Part shown: in pieces, positions 14,163 through 14,730 of the stretch
Layout: every line of letters begins with the position of its first letter
Numbering within the stretch: position 1 is the stretch's first letter
Assembly: GCA_036308445.1 (NCBI GenBank)
Contig: JAXJVS010000115.1
Location: forward strand, 1 to 14,730
Direction of reading: 5' to 3'
Length of the DNA stretch: 14,730 nucleotides
Source: MGBC113645 sp036308445
Lineage (GTDB): Bacteria > Bacillota_I > Bacilli_A > Erysipelotrichales > Coprobacillaceae
Notes under the pieces: model-generated
What the model was told of the DNA's origin: nothing
What the model saw: the letters and a program-made list of their open reading frames with translations, nothing else
Databases searched by the model: none
Translations under genes and position numbers: made by a program

Positions 14163-14504
14163 ATGCCTTATATATCATTTAAAACAACAAAAGTATTAAC
14201 TCTACAACAAGAATTAGATTTAAAGAAAATATCTGGGAAAATAATAACTTTATTACCAGGTAAAACAGAAGATTACTTAATGGTTCATATAGAAGATAAT
14301 CAATTAATCTATTTTAAGGGAAAAGAAGTAGATTGTATAATGATAGATTGCCAAGTGTATGGACATCCTGATTTAGAATCTAAACAAAACTTTGTAAGAG
14401 AGTTAATGAAAGAAGTAGAAAGAATTACAAAAATCCCTGTATATAATCAATATTTAACTTTTGAAGAAAAAGATGAGTGGGGAATGAACGGTGAATTAAT
14501 ATAG
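14163..14504 (+). CDS. MIF / phenylpyruvate-tautomerase-like protein
   Basis: A 113-residue protein of the macrophage migration inhibitory factor branch of the tautomerase superfamily, expected to form a trimer. After Met removal it begins Pro-Tyr-Ile, which puts the catalytic Pro1 in place. Lys33 matches MIF Lys32, in the segment PGKTEDYLMVHIEDNQL. The first cysteine of the MIF CXXC motif is present (Cys57 by Pro1 numbering). The second is replaced by Ile60, with another Cys at 62, so MIF-type thiol-disulfide activity is doubtful. The likely activity is keto-enol tautomerisation of phenylpyruvate-like acids; the true substrate is unknown. AAAGGAG (14148-14154) lies 8 bases before the ATG. 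It has no signal peptide. It may be co-transcribed with the aminotransferase, since no terminator separates them. Confidence 0.82.
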   Translation: MPYISFKTTKVLTLQQELDLKKISGKIITLLPGKTEDYLMVHIEDNQLIYFKGKEVDCIMIDCQVYGHPDLESKQNFVRELMKEVERITKIPVYNQYLTFEEKDEWGMNGELI

Positions 14505-14532
14505 AGTATTTCTAATACTCTATATTTTTTTT
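14500..14532 (+). terminator. Intrinsic terminator after the MIF-like gene
   Basis: TATAGAGTATT (14500-14510) pairs perfectly with AATACTCTATA (14514-14524) around a TCT loop, followed by eight Ts (14525-14532). The stem contains the TAG stop codon. Confidence 0.92.
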
Positions 14533-14551
14533 AAAAAATTCAAAAAAACAC

Positions 14552-14580
14552 TTGCATTATTTATTACTCCATGATATTAT
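14552..14580 (+). promoter_or_regulatory. Promoter of the tRNA cluster
   Basis: TTGCAT (14552-14557) and TATTAT (14575-14580) are 17 bases apart, with a TG at 14572-14573 giving an extended -10. It lies 18 bases before the tRNA-Asn gene and is the most consensus-like spacing in the window, as expected for stable RNA. Confidence 0.8.
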
Positions 14581-14598
14581 ATATGAGCACTGAATAAT

Positions 14599-14674
14599 GC
14601 TTGAATAGCTCAGTAGGTAGAGCAATCGGCTGTTAACCGATCGGTCGTAGGTTCGAGTCCTACTTCAAGCGCCA
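14599..14674 (+). tRNA. tRNA-Asn (anticodon GTT), CCA encoded
   Basis: A complete 76-base cloverleaf. The acceptor stem pairs GCTTGAA with TTCAAGC. The D stem is GCTC/GAGC, the anticodon stem ATCGG/CCGAT with loop CTGTTAA (anticodon GTT at 14632-14634), and the T stem GTAGG/CCTAC with loop TTCGAGT. The discriminator is G14671 and CCA is encoded at 14672-14674. Confidence 0.97.
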
Positions 14675-14676
14675 GT

Positions 14677-14730
14677 GGCCTGTTGGAGAAACGGTTAACT
14701 CACATGCCTTTCACGCATGCATTCACGGGT
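14677..14730 (+). tRNA. tRNA-Glu (anticodon TTC), truncated by the window end
   Basis: Begins 2 bases after tRNA-Asn with GGCCTGT. The D stem is GAG/CTC and the anticodon stem CATGC/GCATG. The loop CTTTCAC gives anticodon TTC at 14710-14712, exactly position 34-36 counted from 14677. The T arm starts ACGGGT and the sequence ends there, so the 3' part lies outside. The two tRNAs are one transcript, probably the start of a longer cluster. Confidence 0.92.

Overview
This window is a stretch of chromosome from a low-GC Gram-positive bacterium. It is strongly AT-rich, has AGGAGG-type ribosome binding sites and short U-tailed terminators, and carries Firmicute genes such as HPr kinase. Protein style and gene order suggest an Erysipelotrichia/Coprobacillaceae-like gut organism, but that is an inference from memory of related proteins. 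No mobile element, prophage, CRISPR array or rRNA was seen. No gene-free gap exceeds 300 bases.

Left part (1-9883): a short DtxR/MntR-type metal-dependent regulator has its own promoter and a palindromic terminator. A new promoter then leads into a tightly packed run of six genes: S41 processing peptidase (ctp), uvrB, tRNA nucleotidyltransferase (cca), uvrA, hprK and lgt. Gaps are 12 bases or less, or the genes overlap, and the run ends at a strong terminator inside the lgt stop codon. The run joins envelope proteolysis and lipoprotein modification, nucleotide excision repair, tRNA 3'-end maturation and PTS carbon control. The ctp-uvrB-uvrA and hprK-lgt neighbourhoods recall Bacillus. The cca gene lodged between uvrB and uvrA, overlapping both, is the odd item.

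Middle (9884-12463): a secreted NlpC/P60 cell-wall hydrolase with two Ig-like domains is a single-gene unit. Its promoter region carries repeated TTCTTAA motifs at near-helical spacing, and a dyad sits exactly around the -10 box. Next comes a synthetase-only RelA/SpoT-domain protein with a long C-terminal extension, overlapping by 20 bases an unrecognised 128-residue protein. This two-gene unit is the best candidate in the window for something undescribed.

Right part (12425-14730): a bidirectional terminator separates that pair from a convergent minus-strand gene for a small PII-like protein. Divergent from it are a class I/II PLP aminotransferase and a MIF/phenylpyruvate-tautomerase-like protein, which could act on related aromatic keto acids. 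A consensus-like promoter then drives tRNA-Asn(GTT) and tRNA-Glu(TTC); the latter is cut by the window end.
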